A DNA stretch of 64,000 bases from Paraburkholderia sp. Tr-20389 (GTDB lineage: Bacteria; Pseudomonadota; Gammaproteobacteria; Burkholderiales; Burkholderiaceae). Made by a program: the position numbers and the translations under genes. The notes below the pieces were generated by a model. It saw nothing but the letters and a program-made list of their open reading frames with translations, did no database searches and was not told the DNA's origin. Each line of letters begins with the position of its first letter. Position 1 is the stretch's first letter. Shown piece after piece: positions 1 to 9,056 of the stretch. The stretch lies in the NCBI RefSeq assembly GCF_017104565.1, contig NZ_JAAGPD010000005.1, positions 186,001-250,000 of the forward strand, read 5' to 3'.

Positions 1-89
1 TTTATAGGTAGTGACTGGCTAAAATCCGGCTAAAGTTAATCATCAGATGTAAAAAACTTTGGCCTTGTCGAGACGTCACGGGGGACGGC

Positions 90-383
90 ATGAACCGATT
101 GATCGATCAGGAAATCGCGCACATCACGCGCGTTATGTGGCCATCGCTGCTCGGGGACATGGGCGGCGCAATTCTCTCTTCGGAGTACTGGCGCATGCGC
201 TTGCACGCGCTGCTCGATGCTCCGTCTCTCACGAAAGTCCAGCTGTGCGCGCTCGATAGTCTGTTGCTGCGGCTCGATCACTACGACCAGCACGGACCGG
301 ATGCTTATTCGACGCCTGCTGACGGGGCATCCGCGGACGATCGCACGGCGCATAATTCGGAGCCGGTGGCATTGCACGGGTAA
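90..383 (+). CDS. hypothetical protein, 97 aa
   Basis: Small soluble protein that I do not recognise by function. The first 65 residues look like real coding sequence, with an amphipathic helical pattern, several Trp/Tyr, and a leucine-rich stretch around residues 55-65 (LDSLLLRLDHYD). The tail is low-complexity and rich in Ala/Asp/Ser. The ATG follows a GGGGAC purine run. It lies at the window's left edge, convergent with the recombinase gene, so it may belong to an island extending further left. There are no membrane segments and no Cys pairs. Overlapping open frames on both strands are less protein-like. A role in DNA or regulation cannot be claimed from sequence alone. Confidence 0.45.
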   Translation: MNRLIDQEIAHITRVMWPSLLGDMGGAILSSEYWRMRLHALLDAPSLTKVQLCALDSLLLRLDHYDQHGPDAYSTPADGASADDRTAHNSEPVALHG

Positions 384-491
384 TCAGGCATCGCGGCTAG
401 CAGGCGATGGACGATATTTCTCACCTTTGTAACCTGCTATCTGGAGATCAATACCATTACCATCGGTGATTAACAGGCTTGCATCAAAGTA

Positions 492-504
492 CTGTGTACC
501 TAAA
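492..504 (+). repeat. CTGTGTACCNAAA repeat, copy 1
   Basis: CTGTGTACCTAAA, the first of four copies around the recombinase gene. It lies downstream of that gene's stop. The 279-base stretch 384-662 holds this copy and the next, but no convincing gene. Confidence 0.6.
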
Positions 505-594
505 AGGCCGTTTCCGATGATCAGCGTTTTGAAACCCTCACGAAGCTGCTGATTACCGAGGTTTGATAGGGCTTCCGCCGTGGTGCGTGGATAG

Positions 595-607
595 CTGTGT
601 ACCCAAA
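595..607 (+). repeat. CTGTGTACCNAAA repeat, copy 2
   Basis: CTGTGTACCCAAA, in the same orientation as copy 1 and 103 bases away, 56 bases past the recombinase stop. It differs from copy 1 only at the variable tenth base. Confidence 0.6.
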
Positions 608-662
608 ATAGAATCGGCCAGCTCTTGAGTGGTTAGCTTGGTTTGGGCGCTTCATAAGGCGA

Positions 663-1820
663 CTATGCGCGAAACTGCGCCTCGACGAAATCGGCCCAGC
701 TTTGCATTGCATATGAACCGACAGCGCCGTCGGATTCGACAACCGCCGCCTCTTCCCCCTTCGCGGACCGCACAAGCTCGCGCAGGTGATGCAAACCCGT
801 GCGTCGGAAATCGCTCAGCACAAAACGATCGACCTCCAACCCCAGCGTCTTGACGGCCTGATTCAACGTGCCTTTCGCGATCGGCCGGTCGTCGTCGCCG
901 CGCGTCGACGGAAAGACGTACGTGCGGCTGTTTCTCATGTCGCGCAACTCGCGAAGCATCGCTTGCGTCTGGCCGGAAAGTGCGATGCACCGCGCGCGGC
1001 CATTGCCGGCGCGTGACGCGGGAATCGTCCAGACGCCTCCATCAAGATCGAACTCGCGCCAGGTCGCTTCGATCAGCTCGGATTTGTTGGCCATGGTCAG
1101 CATGAGCAAATGCAGCGCGAGCTTCAATGGACGCCTGATACTCGACGTGTAGATTGCACGCAGCAACGCGCCGATTTCGTCTGCTGTCAGGACGCGCGTG
1201 CGCCCGTCTTGCGTCGCGATCGTGCGCGCTTCGATGGACTCGGCGGGATTGACGGTTGCGAGTTGCCGCCTGATCAGGAATGCAAACAAACGCTTCGCGA
1301 CATTGCGCGTCTGCAGTGCCATCTGCGGCGCGCCCCGGTTTTTGATCGCATCGCAGATGGACTGGATGTCTTTCGTCGTGACTTGCGCGATCGGCTTGTG
1401 GCCGATTGCCGGCAGGATGTCCTTGTCGAGCGCGCGCTGTGTCGTGCGGCGATATTCGTCGGATTTGCGGGCGATTTCCGAAGCCACGTACAGCTCGGCA
1501 CCGTCGCGCAGCACGTCGACGCGCTTTTCTGCTCCGCGGTCCTGCCGCGCAATCGAAACGGGCGACTGGCCCTTCGCCACGATTTCTGCGTACTTCTGAG
1601 CGCGGGCCCGTGCGACCCGCAATGACATCAACTGATAATCGCCGATAGTGACCATCGGCTGCCGAAGCCCGTCGAGCGTGTAGCGGAATCGCCAGACCTT
1701 CTTCCCGGTCGGCATTACTTCGAGGATCAGGCCTTTGCCATCAGCGACGCTGTAGCGCGTCGCACGCGGCTGCAAGGCGCGGATGTGGGATTCGCTAAGG
1801 GGCGTCGCGAGTTTGGGCAT
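663..1820 (-). CDS. P4-type tyrosine recombinase with degenerate catalytic site
   Basis: 385 aa, close to the usual ~400 aa of P4/CP4-57 prophage-type integrases. The N-terminal arm-binding domain (DUF4102-like, about residues 5-85) is well preserved (VADGKGLILEV, KVWRFRY). A SAM-like core-binding domain spans about 105-190 and the catalytic domain about 205-380. The motif that normally carries the first catalytic Arg (R-x-G/S-E-L) reads ANKSEL, with Asn245 in place of Arg. The HxxR box reads SDFR, so His becomes Ser336 while Arg339 remains. The stretch around the nucleophilic Tyr is shortened: Tyr370 sits directly before the WADF tail with no normal box around it. The family folds and binds DNA at att sites. 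This copy is probably unable to recombine, though it may still bind DNA. It begins 111 bases beyond the mnmE stop, on the same strand. Confidence 0.85.
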   Translation of the reverse strand: MPKLATPLSESHIRALQPRATRYSVADGKGLILEVMPTGKKVWRFRYTLDGLRQPMVTIGDYQLMSLRVARARAQKYAEIVAKGQSPVSIARQDRGAEKRVDVLRDGAELYVASEIARKSDEYRRTTQRALDKDILPAIGHKPIAQVTTKDIQSICDAIKNRGAPQMALQTRNVAKRLFAFLIRRQLATVNPAESIEARTIATQDGRTRVLTADEIGALLRAIYTSSIRRPLKLALHLLMLTMANKSELIEATWREFDLDGGVWTIPASRAGNGRARCIALSGQTQAMLRELRDMRNSRTYVFPSTRGDDDRPIAKGTLNQAVKTLGLEVDRFVLSDFRRTGLHHLRELVRSAKGEEAAVVESDGAVGSYAMQSWADFVEAQFRA

Positions 1821-1825
1821 GGCGA

Positions 1826-1838
1826 TTTCGGTACACAG
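1826..1838 (-). repeat. CTGTGTACCNAAA repeat, copy 3 (operator-like)
   Basis: TTTCGGTACACAG on the plus strand, i.e. CTGTGTACCGAAA reading toward the recombinase. It ends 5 bases before the ATG and so covers the expected ribosome-binding region. Confidence 0.65.
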
Positions 1839-1864
1839 GGCACGTGAAAAGCCGAGTTTACTAG

Positions 1865-1877
1865 TCTGTGTACCGAA
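1865..1877 (+). repeat. CTGTGTACCNAAA repeat, copy 4 (operator-like)
   Basis: CTGTGTACCGAAA, a perfect 13-bp inverted partner of copy 3 across a 26-base spacer. The pair brackets the place where the recombinase promoter must lie, as expected of an autoregulatory operator or paired arm-type integrase sites. Confidence 0.65.
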
Positions 1878-1931
1878 ATTGAACTGGTCGATCGTCGGAA
1901 TTTTCCGCTAAATGACGATGAAATAAACAAA

Positions 1932-3332
1932 TCACTTTCCGATACAAAACCTGCTGAAAATCACGCCGAGCAGATCGTCGGAAGTGAATTCACCGGTGAT
2001 CGAGTTGAGTTGATCCTGTGCCAGACGTAGTTCTTCTGCGAACAGATCGAGCGCTTGCGCATTCTGATCCGCATGTTCGGCGGCAAGTCCGAGATGATTC
2101 TGCGCGGCCCGGAGCGCAATGAGATGCCGCTCGCGTGCGAGGTAAACGCTCTCCGCGCCCGCCTGCCAACCTGCGATGCGCAGCAACTCGCCGCGCAGCA
2201 GGCCGATCCCGTCGCCCATCTTTGCCGACAGTCGAACCTCGCACAGGTCGGGCTCGTCCAGCGCGTTCAGCTTCGCGACGTGTGGAGCAACGCCCGTCAG
2301 ATCCGTTTTATTCAGCACGCGAACGACGGGTACGCGCTCCGGAAAACGCGCGGCGATCGATTCGTCGTCGCCCGTCATCCCCGAACGCGCGTCGAGCAGA
2401 TGCAGCACGACGTCCGCGCGTTCGATCTCACCCCACGTCCGCTCGATGCCGATCTTCTCGACTTCGTCTTCTGTCTCGCGTAAGCCTGCCGTGTCGATCA
2501 CATGCAGCGGAATGCCTTCGACCTGTATCGTCTGCGCGACCTTGTCGCGAGTTGTGCCGGCGATCGGCGTGACGATGGCGAGTTCAGCGCCGGCCAGCGC
2601 ATTGAGCAGCGACGACTTGCCGACGTTAGGCTGCCCAGCCAGCACCACGGACAGGCCTTCACGCAGCAACGCGCCCTGACGCGCCTCGCTCAGCACGAGC
2701 GCGAGACGCTCGCGAATACGCGCGAGTTTGCCGCGCGCATCGGCGGCTTCGAGGAAATCGATCTCTTCTTCCGGAAAATCCAGGGTTGCTTCGACGAGCA
2801 TCCGCAGCGTGATCACGTCTTCGACCAGCGCATGAATATCGCGCGAGAACGCGCCTTCCAGCGAACGTCCCGCCGAGCGCGCGGCTGCTTCCGTGCTGGC
2901 TTCGATCAGATCGGCCACCGCTTCGGCCTGCGCGAGATCCAGCTTGTCGTTAAGGAACGCGCGGCGCGTGAACTCGCCCGGTTCTGCGAGACGCAAACCG
3001 AAAGCCTGTCCGGCATCGATGCAGCGTTGCAGGACGAGCTGAAGTACGATCGGTCCGCCGTGCCCTTGCAACTCGAGCACGTGCTCCCCCGTGTACGAAT
3101 GCGGTGCGGGAAAATACAACGCGATCCCTCGATCGAGCGCGTTGCCGTTGCTATCCAGAAAGGGGACGTAGCTGGCATGACGCGGCGTCAGCGTCTGGCC
3201 GGTCAGTGCCTGCATCATCGGCTGCGCGGCGGCTTCGCCCGCGCGTCCGAACGAAATGCGCACGACGCCTATCCCGCCGCGGCCCGGTGCGGTAGCGATG
3301 GCGACGATAGGATCGGAATCTGTGGCGAGCAT
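1932..3332 (-). CDS. mnmE: tRNA modification GTPase MnmE (TrmE)
   Basis: 466 aa, normal length. With MnmG it installs the 5-carboxymethylaminomethyl group on wobble U34 of certain tRNAs. The N-terminal formyl-THF-binding domain (residues 1 to ~120, starting [19 protein letters not shown]) is followed by a helical domain that carries an inserted Ras-like G domain. Visible G motifs are GQPNVGKSS (P loop), DTAGLRE (G3) and NKTDL (G4). The C-terminus ends in the invariant FCIGK with the redox Cys. The ATG at 3332 fits family starts. It is a single gene with the regulator at 3679 diverging upstream. Its 3' end is a documented integration site for SGI1-type islands, and here a recombinase gene lies just beyond the stop. 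Confidence 0.97.
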   Translation of the reverse strand: MLATDSDPIVAIATAPGRGGIGVVRISFGRAGEAAAQPMMQALTGQTLTPRHASYVPFLDSNGNALDRGIALYFPAPHSYTGEHVLELQGHGGPIVLQLVLQRCIDAGQAFGLRLAEPGEFTRRAFLNDKLDLAQAEAVADLIEASTEAAARSAGRSLEGAFSRDIHALVEDVITLRMLVEATLDFPEEEIDFLEAADARGKLARIRERLALVLSEARQGALLREGLSVVLAGQPNVGKSSLLNALAGAELAIVTPIAGTTRDKVAQTIQVEGIPLHVIDTAGLRETEDEVEKIGIERTWGEIERADVVLHLLDARSGMTGDDESIAARFPERVPVVRVLNKTDLTGVAPHVAKLNALDEPDLCEVRLSAKMGDGIGLLRGELLRIAGWQAGAESVYLARERHLIALRAAQNHLGLAAEHADQNAQALDLFAEELRLAQDQLNSITGEFTSDDLLGVIFSRFCIGK

Positions 3333-3678
3333 GGGTGACCGGTCGGAAATGACGAGAAGAGACGCGCATCGGACGTGCGCGGAACGCGTGGCATTGTAAC
3401 GCGGGCGTTTGCGACGCCTTCAGGTGCGCGTCCTCACGGTGAGCGAAAGTTATCCTTCAGATTTATCTTGTGTGAGTTAAGTCGTTATCAGGTCAACGAT
3501 GGAAGAATTCCGACTTGTCGTGTAGTCTGATTCTTACGTAGCAAGCCAAAGCGGACTTTGAGATACAAGAAGCGACAATTCCAATTGCTTGCTGAGTTGA
3601 GATAGGCAAAACTCAGACGCGCTAAATGTAGCGTGTACAGTTGTCTACCTACGACGCGTCGGACTGCACAATTCGCGG
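3333..3678. other. divergent intergenic region mnmE / HTH regulator
   Basis: 346 bases, more AT-rich than its surroundings and without a convincing gene. It should hold the promoters of mnmE (leftward) and the HTH gene (rightward). A CGACGCGTCG palindrome lies at about 3652-3661, shortly before the HTH start. No clear sigma-70 hexamer pair stands out. Confidence 0.5.
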
Positions 3679-4101
3679 ATGCCAACCGTCGAAGAAAAAG
3701 CGGCCTTTGCCGAGCGACTCAAGTTCGCGATGAGACGCGCCCCGGAAAAACTCAGGGGCGGGACCGATCTCGCATTGCATTTCAATTTACGCCATCACGG
3801 CGACCAGCCCGTGTCGCCGCAGACGGTACACAAGTGGCTGAGCGGCCGCACGATTCCCACCGACGACAAGCTTCGCACGCTCGCCGCATGGTTCGAAGTT
3901 GACGTCCACTGGCTGCACTACGGACCTTCGCCTAATGGATCGACGCGGAATGTTCCCAAGCCTTTGGCGCGTGGCGAGAAATATCCACTTTCACCTGAGA
4001 CGCTCGAACTGGCGTCAAAAATCGAGTCGCTGACGCCGCATCATCGATACCTTGTGCAGGAACTGATCGCACAACTCTACGGCGACGCCGACAACTCCTA
4101 A
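3679..4101 (+). CDS. XRE/CI-like helix-turn-helix regulator, 140 aa
   Basis: A small DNA-binding protein. Residues ~8-70 form a lambda-repressor-like HTH (ERLKFAMRRAPEKL, then VSPQTVHKWLSGRTIPTDDK as recognition helix and turn, then LRTLAAWFEVDVHWLHYG). Phage-repressor-type regulators have this layout. The C-terminal half (LSPETLELASKIESLTPHHRYLVQELIAQLYG) is helical and likely dimerises. There is no LexA-type protease domain. It diverges from mnmE and converges on yidC, with a strong bidirectional terminator after its stop. Its target is unknown; autoregulation from the 346-base upstream gap is an inference. Confidence 0.8.
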   Translation: MPTVEEKAAFAERLKFAMRRAPEKLRGGTDLALHFNLRHHGDQPVSPQTVHKWLSGRTIPTDDKLRTLAAWFEVDVHWLHYGPSPNGSTRNVPKPLARGEKYPLSPETLELASKIESLTPHHRYLVQELIAQLYGDADNS

Positions 4102-4114
4102 AACATCACAGGCA

Positions 4115-4149
4115 TAAAAAAACCGCCCGGCTGAAACCGGGCGGTTTTT
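4115..4149. terminator. bidirectional rho-independent terminator
   Basis: AAAAAACCGCCCGG, loop CTGAAA, CCGGGCGGTTTTT. With A and T tracts on either side, it can end both the HTH gene (plus) and the rpmH-yidC unit (minus). Confidence 0.85.
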
Positions 4150-4200
4150 CATTTCTCCGGGATCGGATCGGACGAGCATTCATCCGATCTGAACGCCCGA

Positions 4201-5853
4201 TCAGGCAGCCTTTTTCTTCTGCCCCATCATGCGCGTGATGTAGTACTGCTGCGCGATCGACAGCACGTTGTTCACGACGTAGTACAGCACGAGACCGGCC
4301 GGGAAGAAGAAGAACATGACCGAAAACGCAATCGGCATGAACATCATCATCTTGGCTTGCACAGGATCCGGCGGCGTCGGGTTGAGCTTCGTCTGAACGA
4401 ACATCGAGACGGCCATCAGAACCGGCAGGATGAAGTACGGATCTTGTTGCGACAGATCGTGAATCCACAGAATCCACGGCGCACCGCGCATTTCCACCGA
4501 CGACAGCAGCACCCAGTACAGCGAGATGAACACCGGAATCTGAATCACGACAGGCAGACAGCCGCCGAACGGATTCACCTTCTCAGTCTTGTACAGCTCC
4601 ATAAGAGCCGCGTTCATCTTTTGCGGATCGCTCTTGAAGCGCTCGCGCAGCGCCTGCATGCGCGGCGTGATTTCCTTCATGCGCGCCATCGACTTGTAGC
4701 TCGCGGCCGACAGCGGGAAGAACACCGCCTTGATCAGCAGCGTCAGCAGCACGATCGCCCAGCCCCAGTTGCCGACGTAGCCGTGAATCTTCTCGAGCAG
4801 CCAGAACAGCGGCTTCGCGATGATCGTCACCCAGCCGTAGTCCTTCACCAGCTCCAGACCCGGCGCAATGCCTTCGAGCATGCGCTCTTCTTCCGGACCG
4901 GCGAACAGACGCGCGGACACGTCGATCGTCTGGCCCGGTGCGATCGCCTGCAGCGGCTGCTTGACGCCGACGCGATAAAGCGACGGATCGATCTTCTCGA
5001 CGTAGATGTCGCGCTTTGCGCCCTGCTGCGGAATCCACGCCGACGCGAAATAGTGCTGCACCATCGCGACCCAGCCGTTGTCGGCCGACGTCGCATAGTC
5101 ATGCTTGTTCTTGTCGATGTCGCCGAACGTCAGCTTCTGGAAGTGATGCTGTTCCGTGTAGACAGCCGGTCCGATGAACGTGTGCGAGAAGCGCGGCGTC
5201 TCGACGGGCTGGCTGTCGCGCACGAGTTCCATGTACGCGGTCGGCTTGACTGGCGTCGTGCCGACGTTCTGGATCTTCGTGTCGACGTTGATCACATAGC
5301 TGCCGCGCGTGAAGGTGTACGTCTTCAAGACCTTCAGACCGCCCTTTTCCGGCGACTGGAACGACAGCGTCAGCGTGTTGCCCGTCATGTCGGTCGCCTG
5401 ACCGGCAACGGGCGTGAACACGTCGGTGTGGTTCGGGAAGTCGCCGCCGAGCAGGCCCGTACGCGCCAGATACGTGTGATCGGCCGTGTGATCGAACAGC
5501 GTGATCACCTGATCCGGCTGCTTGCCCTCGCCCGGCTTGACCAGCGTCAGCTTGGAGAGCGTGCCGCCGCGCGTATCGATCTGGCCGCGGTAGACGTCAG
5601 TGTTGAACGAAACCAGCTGCGCCTGCTGCGCGGCAGGCGTCGTCGAGCCGGGGGCGGCTGCCGTCGTCTGCGGCAAATCGGCCGGTTGGCTTCCGGTCGC
5701 CGACGAGCCCGGCGTGGCGGGAGTCGCCGTCTTGGTCTGCGTCGCGCTCGGGAAGAACATCGACGGGCGTCCGTGGTCGCGCTGCCAGTTGTCGAACAGC
5801 ATGACAGCTGACATGAAGAAGATGACCCATAGGACGGTGCGTTTGATATCCAT
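4201..5853 (-). CDS. yidC: membrane protein insertase YidC
   Basis: 550 aa from the ATG at 5853 ([13 protein letters not shown]); an upstream in-frame start is possible but lacks the family's N-terminus. YidC inserts and folds inner-membrane proteins alone or with SecYEG. Visible are the N-terminal TM (residues ~5-22), a Pro/Thr/Ala-rich linker (~30-75), the large periplasmic P1 beta domain (~80-335) and a C-terminal bundle of five hydrophobic segments. The loop [21 protein letters not shown] is the conserved cytoplasmic helical hairpin. The protein ends QKKKAA. It is last in the rpmH-rnpA-yidD-yidC unit, which links ribosome and tRNA maturation to membrane insertion. Confidence 0.97.
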   Translation of the reverse strand: MDIKRTVLWVIFFMSAVMLFDNWQRDHGRPSMFFPSATQTKTATPATPGSSATGSQPADLPQTTAAAPGSTTPAAQQAQLVSFNTDVYRGQIDTRGGTLSKLTLVKPGEGKQPDQVITLFDHTADHTYLARTGLLGGDFPNHTDVFTPVAGQATDMTGNTLTLSFQSPEKGGLKVLKTYTFTRGSYVINVDTKIQNVGTTPVKPTAYMELVRDSQPVETPRFSHTFIGPAVYTEQHHFQKLTFGDIDKNKHDYATSADNGWVAMVQHYFASAWIPQQGAKRDIYVEKIDPSLYRVGVKQPLQAIAPGQTIDVSARLFAGPEEERMLEGIAPGLELVKDYGWVTIIAKPLFWLLEKIHGYVGNWGWAIVLLTLLIKAVFFPLSAASYKSMARMKEITPRMQALRERFKSDPQKMNAALMELYKTEKVNPFGGCLPVVIQIPVFISLYWVLLSSVEMRGAPWILWIHDLSQQDPYFILPVLMAVSMFVQTKLNPTPPDPVQAKMMMFMPIAFSVMFFFFPAGLVLYYVVNNVLSIAQQYYITRMMGQKKKAA

Positions 5854-5883
5854 GCGTTGTCTCAGTGTCGATGGCACAGCGCG

Positions 5884-6114
5884 TCAGCGCTTCTTAGGAG
5901 TTGGAGGCGGGACAAGATCGATGCCGCCCGCCGAAAACGGGTGACAGCGGCACAGGCGCCTTGCGGCGAGGTAAGTACCACGCGCGGCGCCATGATACTG
6001 GATTGCTTCGCGCGCGTAATCCGAACAGGAGGGATAAAAACGGCACCGGTTGCCGAGCATGGGACTCACGGCAATCTTGTAGAAGCGCAGCAAAGCGAAC
6101 AGTACCGTTTGCAT
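5884..6114 (-). CDS. yidD: membrane protein insertion efficiency factor YidD
   Basis: 76 aa. YidD is a small peripheral inner-membrane protein that improves YidC-dependent insertion. The N-terminus is an amphipathic helix ([17 protein letters not shown]). The conserved Cys-containing core follows: [11 protein letters not shown], then the CRCHPF box. It begins 73 bases after rnpA and ends 30 bases before yidC on the same strand, the normal order. Confidence 0.95.
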   Translation of the reverse strand: MQTVLFALLRFYKIAVSPMLGNRCRFYPSCSDYAREAIQYHGAARGTYLAARRLCRCHPFSAGGIDLVPPPTPKKR

Positions 6115-6187
6115 GACTAGTGCGGCCCGACTGCGCCGCTCGATGTGAAGCGCTGTAAAACAGTCGCGCCTCGAGGCTGCGTGGCTC

Positions 6188-6697
6188 TCATGGCGTGCCG
6201 GGCGGCGTGCCCGCCACCGACGGTGCCGAGGCGGCCGTCGCTTCGCGACGGGCGATTTCGCGCGCTGCCTTGTCGAGCAGCGTCTCGATCTCGCCGCGGC
6301 ACAGCGTTTTCAACGGCGGCGACGATCCGCTGGGCATCGCCTTCCTGTCGAATTTGGTGTGCAAACGCAGCAGCACGTCCCAGCCGCCGAACTCCGCGCG
6401 CCGCAGGCGAAACGCTTCGCGCGCGAGCCGTTTCACCAGATTGCGCGTCACCGCGCGCGGCGCGTACTTCTTGCCGATCACGAGGCCGAGGCGCGCTTCG
6501 CTGCCTGTCGGCCTTGCATACACGACGAAGTGAGGCGTGCGGCGCCACGGGCGCAAACGAAAAACGGATGAAAATTCATCCGTTTTTAGCAGCCTTGCGG
6601 CTTTGGGAAAGGCAGCGGACACCTGCAACGGAACGGAGTTCTGATGCGGCGCGTCGGCCGTTCCCGCAGCGTCACGGGTCTCGGACACAGCGCGCAC
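6188..6697 (-). CDS. rnpA: ribonuclease P protein component
   Basis: 169 aa from a GTG at 6697. RnpA binds the RNase P RNA and helps position the pre-tRNA 5' leader. The family core begins at [15 protein letters not shown] and contains the RNR-type motif in [16 protein letters not shown]. The first ~23 residues are not conserved in the family, so a TTG at 6628 (146 aa) is an equally plausible start. A Pro/Ala/Ser-rich tail of about 20 residues follows the fold. It lies directly downstream of rpmH. Confidence 0.93.
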   Translation of the reverse strand: MRAVSETRDAAGTADAPHQNSVPLQVSAAFPKAARLLKTDEFSSVFRLRPWRRTPHFVVYARPTGSEARLGLVIGKKYAPRAVTRNLVKRLAREAFRLRRAEFGGWDVLLRLHTKFDRKAMPSGSSPPLKTLCRGEIETLLDKAAREIARREATAASAPSVAGTPPGTP

Positions 6698-6723
6698 TCG
6701 GCTTGACCGCGTATTCGCCTGCC

Positions 6724-6858
6724 TTAGATGGCGAGGCGCTTGCGGCCCTTCGCGCGGCGTGCGTTGATGACCTTGCGGCCGCCGACGGTCTTCATGCGAA
6801 CGCGGAAGCCATGGGTGCGCTTACGGCGCGTCACGGAAGGTTGGTAAGTACGTTTCAT
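6724..6858 (-). CDS. rpmH: 50S ribosomal protein L34
   Basis: 44 aa. The translation is [18 protein letters not shown] followed by the Arg/Lys-rich core and ending KGRKRLAI, an unmistakable L34. The ATG is at 6856-6858 (minus) and the TAA at 6724-6726. It is the first gene of the leftward unit rpmH-rnpA-yidD-yidC. The intergenic region to its right separates it from divergent dnaA and is the expected oriC location. Confidence 0.97.
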   Translation of the reverse strand: MKRTYQPSVTRRKRTHGFRVRMKTVGGRKVINARRAKGRKRLAI

Positions 6859-7242
6859 GTTGCTCTCACTTGTTTGAGAAATAACCGCGCGAGCATCGCT
6901 GAAAGTGCAATGGCCGGAGGTTCGAAAATTGGTTTTCGCGGAACCCGCTATTTAAACCGCTTTTCTCTGAGCCGTCAATAGTTTAGGTCGATGATCCACA
7001 GGCGCCGCCTCTCGGCGCTGTTTGATCGGGCCCTGTGGATAACTCACTTTGACTGCCGTTTTGGCGGTAGAATCTCGCCTTACTTCCCAAAAATCCTGCA
7101 CGCCGCCCCGGCCCGCTTGACCCCGCAAACCCTTGTGGCACAAGCGTCTGGGGCTTTTCCGCCTGGCAGCTTCGGGCCTCGTCGCGTATCCCGCGACCAG
7201 AGCGCCGACGGATCGCGTCGCATACATAACGATAGCAACTTG
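6859..7242. other. oriC: putative oriC (rpmH-dnaA intergenic region)
   Basis: 384 bases between divergent rpmH and dnaA. A perfect DnaA box TGTGGATAA lies at 7034-7042 (within CTGTGGATAAC) and a near-consensus TGATCCACA at 6992-7000. A comparatively AT-rich stretch at about 6927-6970 is a candidate unwinding element. Gene orientation switches here, from minus on the left to plus on the right, as expected at an origin. Only two good boxes are visible by eye, so the exact extent is uncertain. The dnaA and rpmH promoters must also lie here. Confidence 0.65.
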
Positions 7243-8799
7243 ATGAACGAATTCTGGCAACACTGTTCCGCACTGCTGGAGCGTGAATTGACGCCCCAGC
7301 AGTACGTGACGTGGATCAAACCGTTGGCCCCGGTCGCCTTCGACGCAGATGCGAATACCCTGAGCATCGCGGCGCCGAACCGTTTCAAGCTCGATTGGGT
7401 CAAGAGCCAGTTTTCGGGCCGCATCACCGATCTCGCGCGCGATTTCTGGCATTCGCCCGTCGACGTCCAGTTCGTCCTCGATCCCAAGGCCGGCATGCGT
7501 GCGGCGCCTGCTGCGCCGTCGCGTCCGTCGCCCGTCGGGGCGAGCAATGCGGCTGCGGCCGTCGACGCCGCCGTCGGTGCCGTGCAAGCGGCCCACTCGG
7601 CGCGCGCGGGCGGCATGGCCGGTCTCGGCATGCCGACGAACGCGGCGCAATTGACCGACGATGCCGCCGACCTCGATCTGCCGAGCCTCGACGCCAACGA
7701 AGCCGCGGCAGCACGCCGCACCTGGCGTCCAGGCGCTGCCGCGCAGGCGGCAGGCGCCGAGAGCGATTCGACTTACGAGCGCTCGAAGCTGAACCCGGTG
7801 CTTACCTTCGACAACTTCGTGACCGGCAAGGCGAACCAGTTGGCGCGCGCTGCTGCGATCCAGGTCGCCGACAACCCCGGCATTTCGTACAACCCGCTGT
7901 TTCTGTACGGCGGCGTGGGCCTCGGCAAGACCCACCTGATTCACGCAATCGGCAACCAGTTGCTGATGGACAAGCCCGGCGCGCGCATCCGCTACATCCA
8001 CGCGGAACAATACGTGTCGGACGTGGTGAAGGCGTACCAGCGCAAGGCGTTCGACGACTTCAAGCGCTATTACCACTCGCTCGACCTGCTCCTGATCGAC
8101 GACATTCAGTTCTTTTCGGGCAAATCCCGTACGCAGGAAGAATTCTTCTACGCGTTCGAGGCGCTGGTTGCGAACAAGGCGCAGGTGATCATCACCAGCG
8201 ATACCTATCCGAAGGAAATCTCAGGCATCGACGACCGTCTGATCTCGCGCTTCGATTCCGGCCTGACCGTCGCAATCGAGCCGCCTGAACTTGAGATGCG
8301 CGTTGCGATTCTGATGCGCAAGGCGCAATCGGAAGGCGTGAATCTGAACGAGGACGTCGCATTCTTCGTCGCGAAGCATCTGCGTTCGAACGTCCGCGAG
8401 CTGGAGGGTGCGCTGCGCAAGATCCTCGCGTACTCGAAGTTCCACGGCCGCGAAATCACGATCGAACTGACCAAGGAAGCGCTGAAAGACCTGCTGACGG
8501 TGCAGAACCGGCAGATTTCGGTGGAAAACATCCAGAAAACTGTCGCCGACTTCTACAGCATCAAGGTCGCCGACATGTATTCGAAGAAGCGGCCGGCCAA
8601 CATCGCGCGGCCGCGACAGATCGCGATGTATCTGGCCAAGGAGCTGACGCAGAAGAGTCTGCCCGAAATCGGCGAGCTGTTCGGCGGGCGCGACCACACG
8701 ACGGTGCTGCACGCGGTGCGCAAGATCGCCGACGAACGCAGCAAGGACGCGCAGCTGAATCACGAACTGCACGTGCTGGAACAGACGCTGAAGGGCTGA
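7243..8799 (+). CDS. dnaA: chromosomal replication initiator DnaA
   Basis: 518 aa from the ATG at 7243 ([20 protein letters not shown], the family N-terminus); a longer reading frame upstream is not protein-like. Domain I (residues 1 to ~85) binds DnaB and DiaA-type partners. Domain II (~85-180) is an Ala/Pro-rich linker, long as in Burkholderia relatives. The AAA+ domain III has [10 protein letters not shown] (Walker A) and [10 protein letters not shown] (Walker B). Domain IV carries the DnaA-box-binding signature [15 protein letters not shown]. It opens the dnaA-dnaN-gyrB block, and DnaA boxes in the upstream gap imply autoregulation. Confidence 0.99.
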   Translation: MNEFWQHCSALLERELTPQQYVTWIKPLAPVAFDADANTLSIAAPNRFKLDWVKSQFSGRITDLARDFWHSPVDVQFVLDPKAGMRAAPAAPSRPSPVGASNAAAAVDAAVGAVQAAHSARAGGMAGLGMPTNAAQLTDDAADLDLPSLDANEAAAARRTWRPGAAAQAAGAESDSTYERSKLNPVLTFDNFVTGKANQLARAAAIQVADNPGISYNPLFLYGGVGLGKTHLIHAIGNQLLMDKPGARIRYIHAEQYVSDVVKAYQRKAFDDFKRYYHSLDLLLIDDIQFFSGKSRTQEEFFYAFEALVANKAQVIITSDTYPKEISGIDDRLISRFDSGLTVAIEPPELEMRVAILMRKAQSEGVNLNEDVAFFVAKHLRSNVRELEGALRKILAYSKFHGREITIELTKEALKDLLTVQNRQISVENIQKTVADFYSIKVADMYSKKRPANIARPRQIAMYLAKELTQKSLPEIGELFGGRDHTTVLHAVRKIADERSKDAQLNHELHVLEQTLKG

Positions 8800-8928
8800 A
8801 ATCGGTGTGAAAGGGCGGGATCGAACCGAAGGGTTACTCGAAACCGCCGGAAAATTCGATCTGTTTATTGCGCAAGCTACCCCCAATTTAGGGAAGTGCT
8901 TCCATTTTCAGGCACAATACAGGTTTAA

Positions 8929-8949
8929 CCGCCCGGCAAAAACGGGCGG
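8929..8949 (+). promoter_or_regulatory. hairpin in the dnaA-dnaN gap
   Basis: CCGCCCG, loop GCAAAAA, CGGGCGG, without a following T run. It sits in the 257-base dnaA-dnaN gap, which holds no gene. It could attenuate read-through or stabilise the dnaN leader. No DnaA box is visible in this gap. Confidence 0.35.
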
Positions 8950-9056
8950 GATTCACGCCGTGACTGGCGCAGTACGACGCCGGCGGGGGGCCGGGGCCGC
9001 GCGCTTCAATCTAGCTGGACAAGGCGCGCAGGCCGTCACATCAACGAAGGAACTCT

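Noticed and set aside
6991-7242. N-terminal extension of DnaA by 84 residues
   Set aside because: It would read through the DnaA box at 7034 and lacks homology; MNEFWQHCS at 7243 is the family N-terminus.
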